Below are positions 23,385 to 30,191 of a stretch of 64,000 nucleotides of DNA, one piece after another. Source of the DNA: JBBIPA01 sp963775935. GTDB taxonomy: Bacteria; Chloroflexota; Dehalococcoidia; GIF9; UBA5629. The stretch covers positions 434,001 through 498,000 of the forward strand of contig CAVZKR010000002.1 in NCBI GenBank assembly GCA_963775935.1, read 5' to 3'. The notes under the pieces are model-generated. The model saw only the letters and a program-made list of their open reading frames with translations, was not told the DNA's origin and did no database searches. The position numbers were made by a program, and so were the translations under genes. Positions within the stretch are counted from its first letter, which is position 1, and each line of letters begins with the position of its first letter.

Positions 23385-23942
23385 TTGATAATTATCAACA
23401 ATACAACATTGCCACGCGGTGAAGAAAAATTGGTGGAGAGGAAGGAGATGAGATACCTGCTGTCTCCGGTAGCCAGCGGTATCAAGGTGAACGGTAAAAT
23501 CATGCTGCCGGCGCACGCCAGTGTCTCTAATCCTGTCCCCGGTGCGGTTCTCTGCCATGGTTTTGGTGCAGACCAGAATGTTATGGAATCCAGCGCTTTG
23601 CTCCTGGTCAATAAGGGAATAGCGACCATCGTCTTTGATTTGCGCGGTCATGGTTTTAGCGAAGGTTGCCTCGATGGCAACTTTGAAGCAGATGTAATCG
23701 ATGCCTGGCGGATGCTCACCAATTTACCTGAAGTCGATAGTTCACGAATTGCCCTCATCGGGCACAGTCTTGGTGCCCTCGCATCTATTCTGGCTGCAAA
23801 AATAGTGAAGCCAAAAGCGATAGTGGCCTTATCATGCCCCTATGAAATAAAGGGAATGATGCTGAAAGAGCTTTCTCATAAGGCTTTTCCCTTTGGCCAG
23901 GTGGGCGATTACTCTTATTTGGAGATTTGCAGTCTTGTTTAA
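23385..23942 (+). CDS. Alpha/beta hydrolase, N-terminal segment of a frameshifted gene
   Basis: 185 aa from a TTG start close to AGAGGAG. An alternative ATG lies at 23448. Shows GAVLCHGFGADQNVMESSA (oxyanion region), DLRGHGFSEG and the nucleophile elbow IALIGHSLGALAS (Ser). The last residues (YSYLEICSLV) are close to the point where the frame is lost, near 23920-23935. The Asp and His of the triad lie in the next segment. Probably an esterase/lipase-like serine hydrolase of unknown substrate. Confidence 0.75.
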   Translation: MIIINNTTLPRGEEKLVERKEMRYLLSPVASGIKVNGKIMLPAHASVSNPVPGAVLCHGFGADQNVMESSALLLVNKGIATIVFDLRGHGFSEGCLDGNFEADVIDAWRMLTNLPEVDSSRIALIGHSLGALASILAAKIVKPKAIVALSCPYEIKGMMLKELSHKAFPFGQVGDYSYLEICSLV

Positions 23943-24219
23943 CCATCTGAAAGTAAGAGTTAATTGGGAAAAGTGCCTTGAATCATGGTCTCAGATGAAG
24001 CTTTCGTCAGCACTTGCTGAGCTTGATGAATGTGACAAGCTTTTTGTTTTCAGCGAAGGCGATATGCTAACTCCGTACAAGAGGTTCGCACAAATCTACG
24101 AGAATGCCCCCGGGCCAAAGCAAAAGATGTTGACCAGAGGGTCTCATTCAACACCGCTCGAAGCGGAGATTATGCGCTTCGAATGGGTTGGCTGGGTTGT
24201 GTCAAAGTTGACTGCGTAA
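23893..24219 (+). CDS. Alpha/beta hydrolase, C-terminal segment of a frameshifted gene
   Basis: The true part begins around FNHLKVRVNWEKCLESWSQM. It holds the candidate acid (FVFSEGDMLTPYKRF) and the catalytic His (MLTRGSHSTPLE), completing the fold begun in the previous frame. The apparent ATG at 23893 is out-of-frame translation of the upstream segment, not a real start. One inserted or lost base joins the two. Confidence 0.7.
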   Translation: MARWAITLIWRFAVLFNHLKVRVNWEKCLESWSQMKLSSALAELDECDKLFVFSEGDMLTPYKRFAQIYENAPGPKQKMLTRGSHSTPLEAEIMRFEWVGWVVSKLTA

Positions 24220-24261
24220 AATATGGTCATTGTTAAGCTTGTTATATAGAGGAGATAAAAA

Positions 24262-24453
24262 ATGGAGTTTGATAAAAATAAAGGTTTTTGTAACGGGCTT
24301 TATATTCACGATGGAGGATGTGAGGTTACCTTTCATTCATTGAAGCGTACCCAGAGTGAGATTACTTTGAAAAACTGTAAAAAGTGTACCTGTCCTTTAG
24401 CTAAAAATTATAAGAAACAATATTCTGCTGAAAAAAGAGGTGTTAGTGTATAA
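24262..24453 (+). CDS. Small Cys-rich protein of unknown function
   Basis: 63 aa with RBS AGAGGAG. Cysteines at KGFCNGLYIHDGGCEVTFHS and LKNCKKCTCPLAKNYKKQ: two single Cys, then C-x2-C-x-C, which could hold zinc or an iron-sulfur cluster. Not recognised. The last ~9 residues (SAEKRGVSV) are encoded by the start of the dispersed repeat at 24431, suggesting the repeat inserted into or next to the original 3' end. Confidence 0.6.
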   Translation: MEFDKNKGFCNGLYIHDGGCEVTFHSLKRTQSEITLKNCKKCTCPLAKNYKKQYSAEKRGVSV

Positions 24454-24505
24454 ATCTGGGGGACACCCCCAGACCCTCGGCAGGAAGAATCCTGCACCTC
24501 TTTTT
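24431..24505 (-). repeat. 50-bp dispersed repeat, copy 2, with short terminal inverted repeat
   Basis: 24456-24505 is the inverted copy of 18252-18301 (49/50 identical). Here the other end is also visible: AAAAAAGAGGTG at 24431-24442 faces CACCTCTTTTT at 24495-24505, so the whole 75 bp is bounded by an 11-bp inverted repeat, MITE-like. It also holds the palindrome TCTGGGGG-ACA-CCCCCAGA. Confidence 0.75.
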
Positions 24506-24655
24506 CAATAGATATGGATTTTTCTCCGCCTGCGGCGGATGGACAAACCTGAAGGTATATCCCTACATTTGTTGGATTGTGGTATTATGGCTTGCTGAAA
24601 CATAGGTACATGAAATAACTGTTTCTGAGGCAGTTACTCGTGGGGTACACTGGAA

Positions 24656-25276
24656 GTGGATGTCGAAATCCTGTGCAAGGTAGTACTCATTCTCGTTTTC
24701 ACGTCGTTTTCTATTATCCGTATTCAGTATCAGCGCCTGGCACAAAAGGCGAGACTGCGGACGGTTATCAGGGAAAGCAAGAAATACTCGGTCTTGCTAA
24801 GCGTATTGATTTGCTATGAAGTGGCAACGCTATTCCTGTGGCTGCTTTATCCAGAGTCTCTTGCCTTCGCTGCCATTATGATGCATCCCTGGCTGCGATT
24901 CGTCGGTGTAGCGCTGGGTATCGTGGCACTCCTCCTTTTTGTCTGGGTGCATCAGAATCTGGGCAGATTTTTTACCATCTATCTGAGAATTGCCGAAGAG
25001 CATTCACTGGTGAAGACCGGACCGTACCGCTGGGTGCGGCACCCCATGTATACCGCCTTCTACTTGCTGCATATTGCCTCCTTTTTGCTGGCTGCCAACT
25101 GGTTCATCGGTATCACCTGGACTGCGGGTCTCACGGTTATTATTTTGCTGCGGATCAAACGGGAAGAGGCGATGCTGCTGGAAGCTTTCGGGGAGCGCTA
25201 TCGTTCTTATCTCGACAAGACGGGACGTTTTTTTCCCCGCGTGTCGCTGGGGGCACCAGCTGCCCGGAAAAAGTAG
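24656..25276 (+). CDS. Isoprenylcysteine carboxyl methyltransferase-like membrane protein
   Basis: 206 aa with 4-5 transmembrane helices. The SAM-binding signature of the ICMT/PEMT-like group is present: SLVKTGPYRWVRHPMYTAFY, then RIKREEAMLLEAFGERYRSY and R-F-F-P. These bacterial proteins methylate small lipid or thiol substrates, and the real one here is unknown. The start is GTG at 24656 with a weak upstream GGAAG. A truncated paralogue lies at 773-943. Confidence 0.82.
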   Translation: MDVEILCKVVLILVFTSFSIIRIQYQRLAQKARLRTVIRESKKYSVLLSVLICYEVATLFLWLLYPESLAFAAIMMHPWLRFVGVALGIVALLLFVWVHQNLGRFFTIYLRIAEEHSLVKTGPYRWVRHPMYTAFYLLHIASFLLAANWFIGITWTAGLTVIILLRIKREEAMLLEAFGERYRSYLDKTGRFFPRVSLGAPAARKK

Positions 25277-25280
25277 CGCA

Positions 25281-25892
25281 TTAACGAAGCCTGATTGTGC
25301 CCTTGATAACTTCGAGGAAGCCCTCGTCCTGTAGCTGGTTCAGGATGCCTTTCACACGGGACGTGTCCTGCTTGAGATGTCTGATAAGTTCCTTTTCGGT
25401 TATTGCCCGCTGCGCCAGCAGCAGCCTGATAACCTGTCCTCTCAGTTGACGATTCGAGCCCTGGAAGGGGCTTTGCTTGCGGTAATGAGCGCTTTTGCCG
25501 GCAGGGCTGTGTTTTTTCTTGAGCATTGCTCCATAATCGAATAGCGCATAGTACCATTCTCTGATATTGGATAGGTCCAATGTAGATTTTACCAGGGGCA
25601 GCAGGTCACGGTCGGCGACCCTGTCTTGCTTGGGGAAGAAGAAATGGAGGAATACGGTGCGGATATTGGTTTCAATAAAAGCAGCCGGCTGGTTAAAAGC
25701 GAGGGCAGCGATGGCTGATGCCGTGTACGTGCCGATACCGGGCAGGGTAACTAAAATTTCAGGCGACAAGGGCATGATGCCATGAAAGACTGGTAACAAT
25801 GGTTTGTGCTGTTTTGTGGAGCGCCAGGGCACGTCGATTATAACCCAGCCCCTGCCATGTCTGAAGCACCTGCCGCAGGGGTGCTTCGGCAA
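25281..25892 (-). CDS. mutY: MutY-like adenine glycosylase, C-terminal segment of a frameshifted gene
   Basis: The true part begins near VFHGIMPLSPEILVTLPGIG, the helix-hairpin-helix, followed by TASAIAALAFNQPAAFIETN. The catalytic Asp of MutY (I-L-D-G-N-V) aligns with Glu here (F-I-E-T-N-I). The four-Cys iron-sulfur motif that normally follows is absent. A lysine-rich linker leads to a winged-helix C-terminus (RLLLAQRAITEKELIRHLKQ). This matches a cluster-less MutY branch. The first ~30 residues of the frame are out-of-frame. Confidence 0.78.
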   Translation of the reverse strand: MPKHPCGRCFRHGRGWVIIDVPWRSTKQHKPLLPVFHGIMPLSPEILVTLPGIGTYTASAIAALAFNQPAAFIETNIRTVFLHFFFPKQDRVADRDLLPLVKSTLDLSNIREWYYALFDYGAMLKKKHSPAGKSAHYRKQSPFQGSNRQLRGQVIRLLLAQRAITEKELIRHLKQDTSRVKGILNQLQDEGFLEVIKGTIRLR

Positions 25893-26106
25893 CTGAACAA
25901 ATATCTGGGAATTCCTTCAGAAATTCCTGGTATTTGCTGATTACTCTTGACGTCTGGGTCTGCTGGAGCATGAACTCCGATACCAGGATGTGGTAGGGGT
26001 TGGTGGTCTGCCGCCAGGGGAAATCACGTTTGTTTTCACGATAGTGCCGGTAAACGGTCCGCCGGAATTGGGCGATTCGTTTGGGCGTAAGCGTTGCTGT
26101 TTCCAT
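25759..26106 (-). CDS. mutY: MutY-like adenine glycosylase, N-terminal segment of a frameshifted gene
   Basis: 115 aa: FRRTVYRHYRENKRDFPWRQ, then NPYHILVSEFMLQQTQTSRV with the catalytic Glu in S-E-F-M-L-Q-Q-T-Q, and WQGLGYNRRALALH. After TIVTS the frame is lost (near 25790-25800) and the family sequence resumes in the other segment. MutY removes A mispaired with 8-oxoG, which fits an oxidative-damage role. The 5' end overlaps the ABC-ATPase frame upstream by ~165 bp, which is suspicious. Confidence 0.78.
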   Translation of the reverse strand: METATLTPKRIAQFRRTVYRHYRENKRDFPWRQTTNPYHILVSEFMLQQTQTSRVISKYQEFLKEFPDICSVAEAPLRQVLQTWQGLGYNRRALALHKTAQTIVTSLSWHHALVA

Positions 26107-26813
26107 TGATTTGGAAAGGCTACGATTTGACTTCTGGTGTCTGAGGGAATTCTGCCATCTTTGATTTCAATAATCCTCTGTGTGCGTTCAGCCATCCTGC
26201 GGTCGTGAGTGATGATAATGAAGGTAGTACCGTATTTCTTATTTAAATCTCCAAATATCCTGTAGATGGTTTCACTGTTCTCGGAGTCAAGATTGCCTGT
26301 GGGTTCATCAGCGAGGAAAATCCTGGGGTTATTGATCAGCGCTCTGGCTATGGCTGTTCTCTGCTGCTGCCCTCCCGACATTTTGTTCGCCATGTTATTT
26401 TTTACTCTGGCAATTCCTAATGTTTCGAATAACTCCTCGGCTCTTTGCAAAACAGTGCTATCGGGTTTATTGTTCTGTATGAGATAGGGCATGAGCACAT
26501 TTTCCAGGGCGGTGAATTCCGGAAGGAGGTAGTGAAATTGAAATACGAAACCGATTGTCCTGTTTCTCAATTCGGCGAGTTTGTCCTTGCTCAGAGTGCT
26601 GGTTTTGATGCCATTAATAAGCACCTCGCCCGTGGTAGGTTTGTCCAGCGTTCCCAGTACATTGAGCAGGGTGCTTTTGCCGCTGCCTGATTCTCCCACG
26701 ATGGCATTGAGTGAGCCTGCCTCGAAACGCAAGTCGATATCGAACAACACCTGAGTGGGGATTGTGCCGGGATATATTTTGTTTACCTTGTTGAGTTCAA
26801 TAATATTGCCCAT
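25941..26813 (-). CDS. ABC transporter ATP-binding protein (LolD/MacB-type); 3' end probably out of frame
   Basis: Walker A GESGSGKSTLLN, Q-loop VFQFHYLLPEF, signature MSGGQQQRTAIARAL, Walker B IFLADEPTGNLDS and H-loop ITHDRR define a LolD/MacB-class ATPase of ~225 aa. The frame runs on another ~55 residues past IIEIKDGRI into a proline-rich stretch that overlaps the start of mutY. In the adjacent frame a stop occurs soon (...AEFPQTPEVKS). A one-base indel near 26135-26150 is likely, so the real end is about there. It pairs with the permease just upstream. Confidence 0.85.
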   Translation of the reverse strand: MGNIIELNKVNKIYPGTIPTQVLFDIDLRFEAGSLNAIVGESGSGKSTLLNVLGTLDKPTTGEVLINGIKTSTLSKDKLAELRNRTIGFVFQFHYLLPEFTALENVLMPYLIQNNKPDSTVLQRAEELFETLGIARVKNNMANKMSGGQQQRTAIARALINNPRIFLADEPTGNLDSENSETIYRIFGDLNKKYGTTFIIITHDRRMAERTQRIIEIKDGRIPSDTRSQIVAFPNQWKQQRLRPNESPNSGGPFTGTIVKTNVISPGGRPPTPTTSWYRSSCSSRPRRQE

Positions 26814-26814
26814 A

Positions 26815-27969
26815 TTATCCTTCTCTTATTACATCGATTGGATTGAGTTGTAACGATTTCCTTGCCGGTATAATAGCAGCAATTGTGGCACATACGACGA
26901 CAATGAACCATGATAGAACAATAAAGTTGTAATCAATATAGAGGTCTACTAAGGGTTTGCCGGCAGCATTCACGTTAAAGGCATTGAACGACAACAGGAG
27001 TCCCAACCCCAGCAGAATTCCGATGATAGAACCGATAAGACCAAGTAGAAAACCCTGGTAGATGAATATGAGGCTGGCAGCGGTATCTTTTATCCCCATG
27101 GCTTTCAGTATTCCCAGTTCCCTCGATTTCTGGAAAACACTGATGACCAGCACGCTGGCAATTCCAGTTATCATGGAAAAAATAATAACCACCTGGATGA
27201 CAATGCTGGAGGCCTGCTGGCCTTGTAGACCGCTGAGCAATTCCCGGTTTTGCTCTTGCCAGCTCTCAATCTTGATGTCCCTGCTATTTAGGCTTTGCCT
27301 TAGCTGTGCTGCTATGCTATTTGCCTGGAATACATTGTTGGTACTCAACTCGATTGAAGTGGCCCTGTTACCCAGGTCGAAAATTTGCTGGACGGTTTGA
27401 AAATTGGTGATAACCCATGTCTTATTGATACTGGCAACGCCGAGGTCATAGAAGCCACTTATGGTGAAGGTACTCTCGAAGCCGCTAGGCGTAATGATGG
27501 TCAGTGCATCTCCGACCTTCAATTCGAGCTCATCTCTGAGCTCTCTCCCGATCAGGGCTTCCCGGGGAGACCGGTAAGGTTTACCTTCATAGATAGCGTT
27601 GCTGATGTGATAGATCTGGTCTGCTTTCTCAAAGATGAATCCTCTTGCCAGGACAGGTAACTGATTGTTACCATCCTGAACAAAAGCATTGGCACTTGCC
27701 GAGGCTGCGATTGCTTTTGTTGCTCCCAGCCGCTCTATTATTTCGCTATAGCGACGCCAGTCGCGAATGGTCGGGACATCATTGGCGGGCGTAATGGTGA
27801 TTTGCGGTGAGTTGCCAATGGTACGGTCGACCAATGTTTGTTGCAGGCTATTGATGAGAAGTCCAACGAAAATTTGAATGGAGACGGCAACGGCTATCCC
27901 AGCGACAATGAGTATCGTTTGCATCTTACCGTGAGTAAGAAAGCGCAGTGCGATTTTAAAAGGAAGCAT
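26815..27969 (-). CDS. ABC transporter permease (FtsX/LolC-E type)
   Basis: 384 aa. One N-terminal helix (LIVAGIAVAVSIQIFVGLLI), a ~220-residue extracytoplasmic domain, and three C-terminal helices with VFQKSRELGILKAMGIKDTA and IIPARKSLQLNPIDVIREG, the FtsX signature. With the ATPase 1 bp downstream it forms a type VII mechanotransmission transporter of the LolCDE/MacB class. The cargo is unknown. In a monoderm it is more likely export of a lipid, peptide or drug than lipoprotein sorting. Confidence 0.9.
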   Translation of the reverse strand: MLPFKIALRFLTHGKMQTILIVAGIAVAVSIQIFVGLLINSLQQTLVDRTIGNSPQITITPANDVPTIRDWRRYSEIIERLGATKAIAASASANAFVQDGNNQLPVLARGFIFEKADQIYHISNAIYEGKPYRSPREALIGRELRDELELKVGDALTIITPSGFESTFTISGFYDLGVASINKTWVITNFQTVQQIFDLGNRATSIELSTNNVFQANSIAAQLRQSLNSRDIKIESWQEQNRELLSGLQGQQASSIVIQVVIIFSMITGIASVLVISVFQKSRELGILKAMGIKDTAASLIFIYQGFLLGLIGSIIGILLGLGLLLSFNAFNVNAAGKPLVDLYIDYNFIVLSWFIVVVCATIAAIIPARKSLQLNPIDVIREG

Positions 27970-28062
27970 ACCTTTAAATTATACAAGAAGAATTCTTATC
28001 ATCTCTATAGGGGTTATACTATGCGCTCGCTTTTTAAGCATTTCTGGAAACCGTTTTCTATC

Positions 28063-28092
28063 TTGACAATTGAGGGTAGCCAATTCTACAAT
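28063..28092 (+). promoter_or_regulatory. Promoter of the Fur/PerR-family gene
   Basis: -35 TTGACA (28063-28068), 18-bp spacer, -10 TACAAT (28087-28092). The Fur-type box follows directly. Confidence 0.65.
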
Positions 28093-28095
28093 ATA

Positions 28096-28114
28096 GATAA
28101 CGATAATCATTATT
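28096..28114 (+). promoter_or_regulatory. Fur/PerR operator
   Basis: GATAACGATAATCATTATT matches the classical Fur box GATAATGATAATCATTATC at 17 of 19 positions. It also contains the ATAATnATTAT core of PerR boxes. It lies between the -10 box and the start codon of the Fur-family gene, so it should mediate autorepression. Confidence 0.8.
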
Positions 28115-28120
28115 AATAAA

Positions 28121-28495
28121 ATGGAAAAGAAAAGCAAGCAGAGAGAGACGATACTCAAGGTATTACGGGGGACGAAGTCGCATCCCACGGCGGATTGGGT
28201 CTATGATGAAGTAAGGAAGGTGATACCCAATCTCAGCCTGGGTACCGTCTACCGTAACTTGAAGCTGTTGAGTGAGCGCGGTGATATTGTAGAAGTGGAT
28301 ATGAGCGGCACCTTGAGCCGATATGATGCCTGTACCGATGCTCACTGCCATTTCCGTTGTGAGCAGTGCGGCAGACTGTTTGATATCGATGAGCCGTTGG
28401 ACGGGAAACTGGATAAGAAGGTGGCGCAGAAGACGGGATTCAAAGTGACACGGCATCGGCTTGAGTTTCACGGTTTGTGCACAGAGTGCCAGTAG
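28121..28495 (+). CDS. Fur-family regulator (PerR-like)
   Basis: 124 aa. Winged-helix half: KQRETILKVLRGTKSHPTAD, W-V-Y-D-E-V-R and LSLGTVYRNLKLLSERGDIV (recognition helix). Dimer half: DAHCHFRCEQCGRLFDIDEP and a C-terminal HGLCTEC, giving the two C-x2-C pairs of the structural zinc site, with His/Asp residues for regulatory metal. The short length and the peroxide-defence genes downstream favour PerR over Fur, but the sequence does not prove this. It probably controls itself through the box at 28096 and may control the redox island. Confidence 0.88.
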   Translation: MEKKSKQRETILKVLRGTKSHPTADWVYDEVRKVIPNLSLGTVYRNLKLLSERGDIVEVDMSGTLSRYDACTDAHCHFRCEQCGRLFDIDEPLDGKLDKKVAQKTGFKVTRHRLEFHGLCTECQ

Positions 28496-28535
28496 GGGAT
28501 TTGTCCCTCTTAAATACCCTGTATTCCCTGGCCTA

Positions 28536-28564
28536 TTGACAATTGATATGCCTGTGTTTATGCT
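28536..28564 (+). promoter_or_regulatory. Promoter at the head of the redox-stress island
   Basis: -35 TTGACA (28536-28541), 17-bp spacer, -10 TATGCT (28559-28564), ~70 nt before the first small frame and ~200 nt before the glutaredoxin gene. No Fur box is visible over it. Confidence 0.6.
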
Positions 28565-28632
28565 AATAGCTGCACTCATATAGCGCCTGTTTTTTCCTCT
28601 GCGATATGGTGAATGAAGGAGGTGGTTCTACT

Positions 28633-28722
28633 TTGTCGATGCAAAGATGGCGCCCCTGGGACCAGTTTAAGGACATTGAACGCCACATGGATAATGTCAT
28701 AAAAGCGACCAGAAGCAAATAA
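28633..28722 (+). CDS. 29-aa peptide resembling an Hsp20 N-terminus (small gene or remnant)
   Basis: From TTG at 28633 (perfect RBS AAGGAGGT, 9 nt away), or the ATG two codons on, the frame reads MQRWRPWDQFKDIERHMDNV and stops 9 codons later. The R-W-x-P-W-x-x-F-x-D-I-E-R-x-M pattern is how many small heat-shock proteins begin. The alpha-crystallin domain is absent. The strong RBS suggests it is translated. It could be a leader peptide, a regulatory fragment or the stump of a deleted hsp20. Confidence 0.45.
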   Translation: MSMQRWRPWDQFKDIERHMDNVIKATRSK

Positions 28723-28766
28723 ACCAGAGGTACTTTCCCCTGTTACACAAACTAAAGGAGGAGGCT

Positions 28767-29003
28767 ATGGCTCATCAGGTTAAAGTATATTCCACACCCA
28801 CCTGACCCTGGTGCAAAGTTGTCAAGCAGTTGCTCGATAAAAATAAGGTTGTTTATCAGGATATCGATGTCGCTGGTAATAAAGCCGCCAGGGAAGAGAT
28901 GGTGTCCCGGACAGGGCAAATAGCCGTACCGGTGATAGATATCGATGGTGATATTTCCGTTGGCTACAATGAGGGCTGGATAAAACAGAAGCTGAACCTC
29001 TGA
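28767..29003 (+). CDS. Glutaredoxin-like selenoprotein (in-frame TGA = Sec13)
   Basis: 78 aa with RBS AAAGGAGGAG. It reads MAHQVKVYSTPT, then TGA (28803-28805), then PWCKVVKQLLDKNKVVYQDI and on to a normal TGA stop. Family members have C-P-W-C at this spot, so TGA falls exactly on the N-terminal active-site Cys, the usual site of Sec in redox enzymes. The rest keeps the glutaredoxin fold (TGQIAVPVIDIDGDISVGYN, cis-Pro in V-P-V-I). A short stem (GCAA 28813-28816 / TTGC 28830-28833) starts 7 nt after the TGA and may be part of a bacterial SECIS. I cannot confirm it by eye. It would normally be missed by gene callers. Its partner thioredoxin reductase follows 13 bp on. Confidence 0.82.
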
Positions 29004-29016
29004 GCGGAGTGGGGAC

Positions 29017-29931
29017 ATGTACGATTTGATGATTATCGGTGGTGGGCCGGCAGGGCTGACCGCAGCCGTTTACGCAGCACGGAAAAAATTGAATACCCTG
29101 TTGCTCAGTAAAGATGTGGGTGGGCAGGTAAACTGGACGCTCGGGGTGGAGAACTATATGGGTTATCAGCTCATCGAAGGCACCGAGCTGGTGAGGAAGT
29201 TTGAAGAGCAGGTGAAGCAGTTTCCCATTGAGGTGAAAATCGGGCAGACGGTCACCAATCTATCACGTATCAACGGCGGCTTTGAAGCAGTGGCTGGTGA
29301 CGGGAAAGGGTATCAGGCAAAGGCGGTGGTCATCGCCAGCGGCAAACGCCCCCGACCGCTCAATGTACCGGGTGAGGAGAAGCTGAAAGGCAGAGGCGTT
29401 ACCTATTGTGCCATCTGCGACGGTCCCCTGTTTGCTGATATGAAAGTGGCGGTCATCGGCGGCGGCAACTCGGCTCTGGAAGCTGCTGACGATATGACGA
29501 AAATAGCCGACCACGTCTATCTGGTATCATTGACCAAATTCACCGGCGACCAGGTACTGGTCGATAAGGTGAAACAGGCTAAGAACCTGACTATATTTTT
29601 GGAATACGAGGTGCTGGAGATACTCGGCGATAAGCTGGCTGAAGGAATCAGAATTAGAGATTTAAAGAGCAAGATAGAGAAGAAACTCGATGTTGCCGGG
29701 GTTTTTATTGAGATCGGTCTGCTCCCAAACTCTGATTTTGCCAGAGAGGTAGTGCCTCTCAATCGCCTCGGCGAGGTCGAGGTTAGCTGTAGTAATGAGA
29801 CACGGGTGATGGGACTATTTGCAGCAGGCGATGTGACCAATGTGCCGGAGAAGCAAATCGTAGTGGCTGCCGGTGAAGGCGCCAAAGCAGCATTGCAGGC
29901 GCATCGCTATTTGCAGCGGCTCAGCGGTTAA
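29017..29931 (+). CDS. trxB: Thioredoxin reductase
   Basis: 304 aa. FAD motif YDLMIIGGGPAGLTAAVYAA, redox-active YCAICDG (C-x2-C), NAD(P)-binding VAVIGGGNSALEAADDM and the C-terminal FAD block VMGLFAAGDVTNVPEKQIVV AAGEGA. Length and order are those of the bacterial low-Mr enzyme. It reduces thioredoxin- or glutaredoxin-like proteins. The Sec-glutaredoxin 13 bp upstream is the obvious partner. Confidence 0.93.
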   Translation: MYDLMIIGGGPAGLTAAVYAARKKLNTLLLSKDVGGQVNWTLGVENYMGYQLIEGTELVRKFEEQVKQFPIEVKIGQTVTNLSRINGGFEAVAGDGKGYQAKAVVIASGKRPRPLNVPGEEKLKGRGVTYCAICDGPLFADMKVAVIGGGNSALEAADDMTKIADHVYLVSLTKFTGDQVLVDKVKQAKNLTIFLEYEVLEILGDKLAEGIRIRDLKSKIEKKLDVAGVFIEIGLLPNSDFAREVVPLNRLGEVEVSCSNETRVMGLFAAGDVTNVPEKQIVVAAGEGAKAALQAHRYLQRLSG

Positions 29932-30045
29932 AGTCACACCAGGGGAGAGGGGGTTTCCTCTAGCACTGGGAGTTGATAATGTGACAGAAGTCGCATACAG
30001 GGGTGAGCTGTTCTAGGATAATTCCTGTAAATTAAGGAGGTAAAA

Positions 30046-30177
30046 ATGGCAGTAAGAAATGTTGGTGAACAGTATCGTTGTACTATTTGCGGTAATGAAG
30101 TGACAGTGACTAAAGTTGGCGGTGGTGCCCTGGTATGCTGCGGGCAGGAAATGAAGTTGATAATCAAGAATAAATAG
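30046..30177 (+). CDS. Desulforedoxin
   Basis: 43 aa, RBS AAGGAGG. MAVRNVGEQYRCTICGNEVT then ALVCCGQEMK: C-x2-C plus a vicinal C-C, the four ligands of the FeS4 centre of desulforedoxin and of the N-terminal domain of desulfoferrodoxin. No superoxide-reductase domain follows, so it is a stand-alone electron carrier for the oxygen-defence enzymes downstream. Confidence 0.88.
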   Translation: MAVRNVGEQYRCTICGNEVTVTKVGGGALVCCGQEMKLIIKNK

Positions 30178-30191
30178 CTCTTGAGGTGGAG

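Noticed and set aside
26266..26690. Plus-strand frames opposite the ABC ATPase and permease
   Set aside because: Shadows of the conserved minus-strand ATPase and permease sequences.
28767..29003. Glutaredoxin as a pseudogene with a nonsense mutation
   Set aside because: The stop falls exactly on the Cys that Sec replaces in redox enzymes, and every other codon is conserved. Read-through as Sec is the better explanation, although selABCD must be confirmed elsewhere in the genome.
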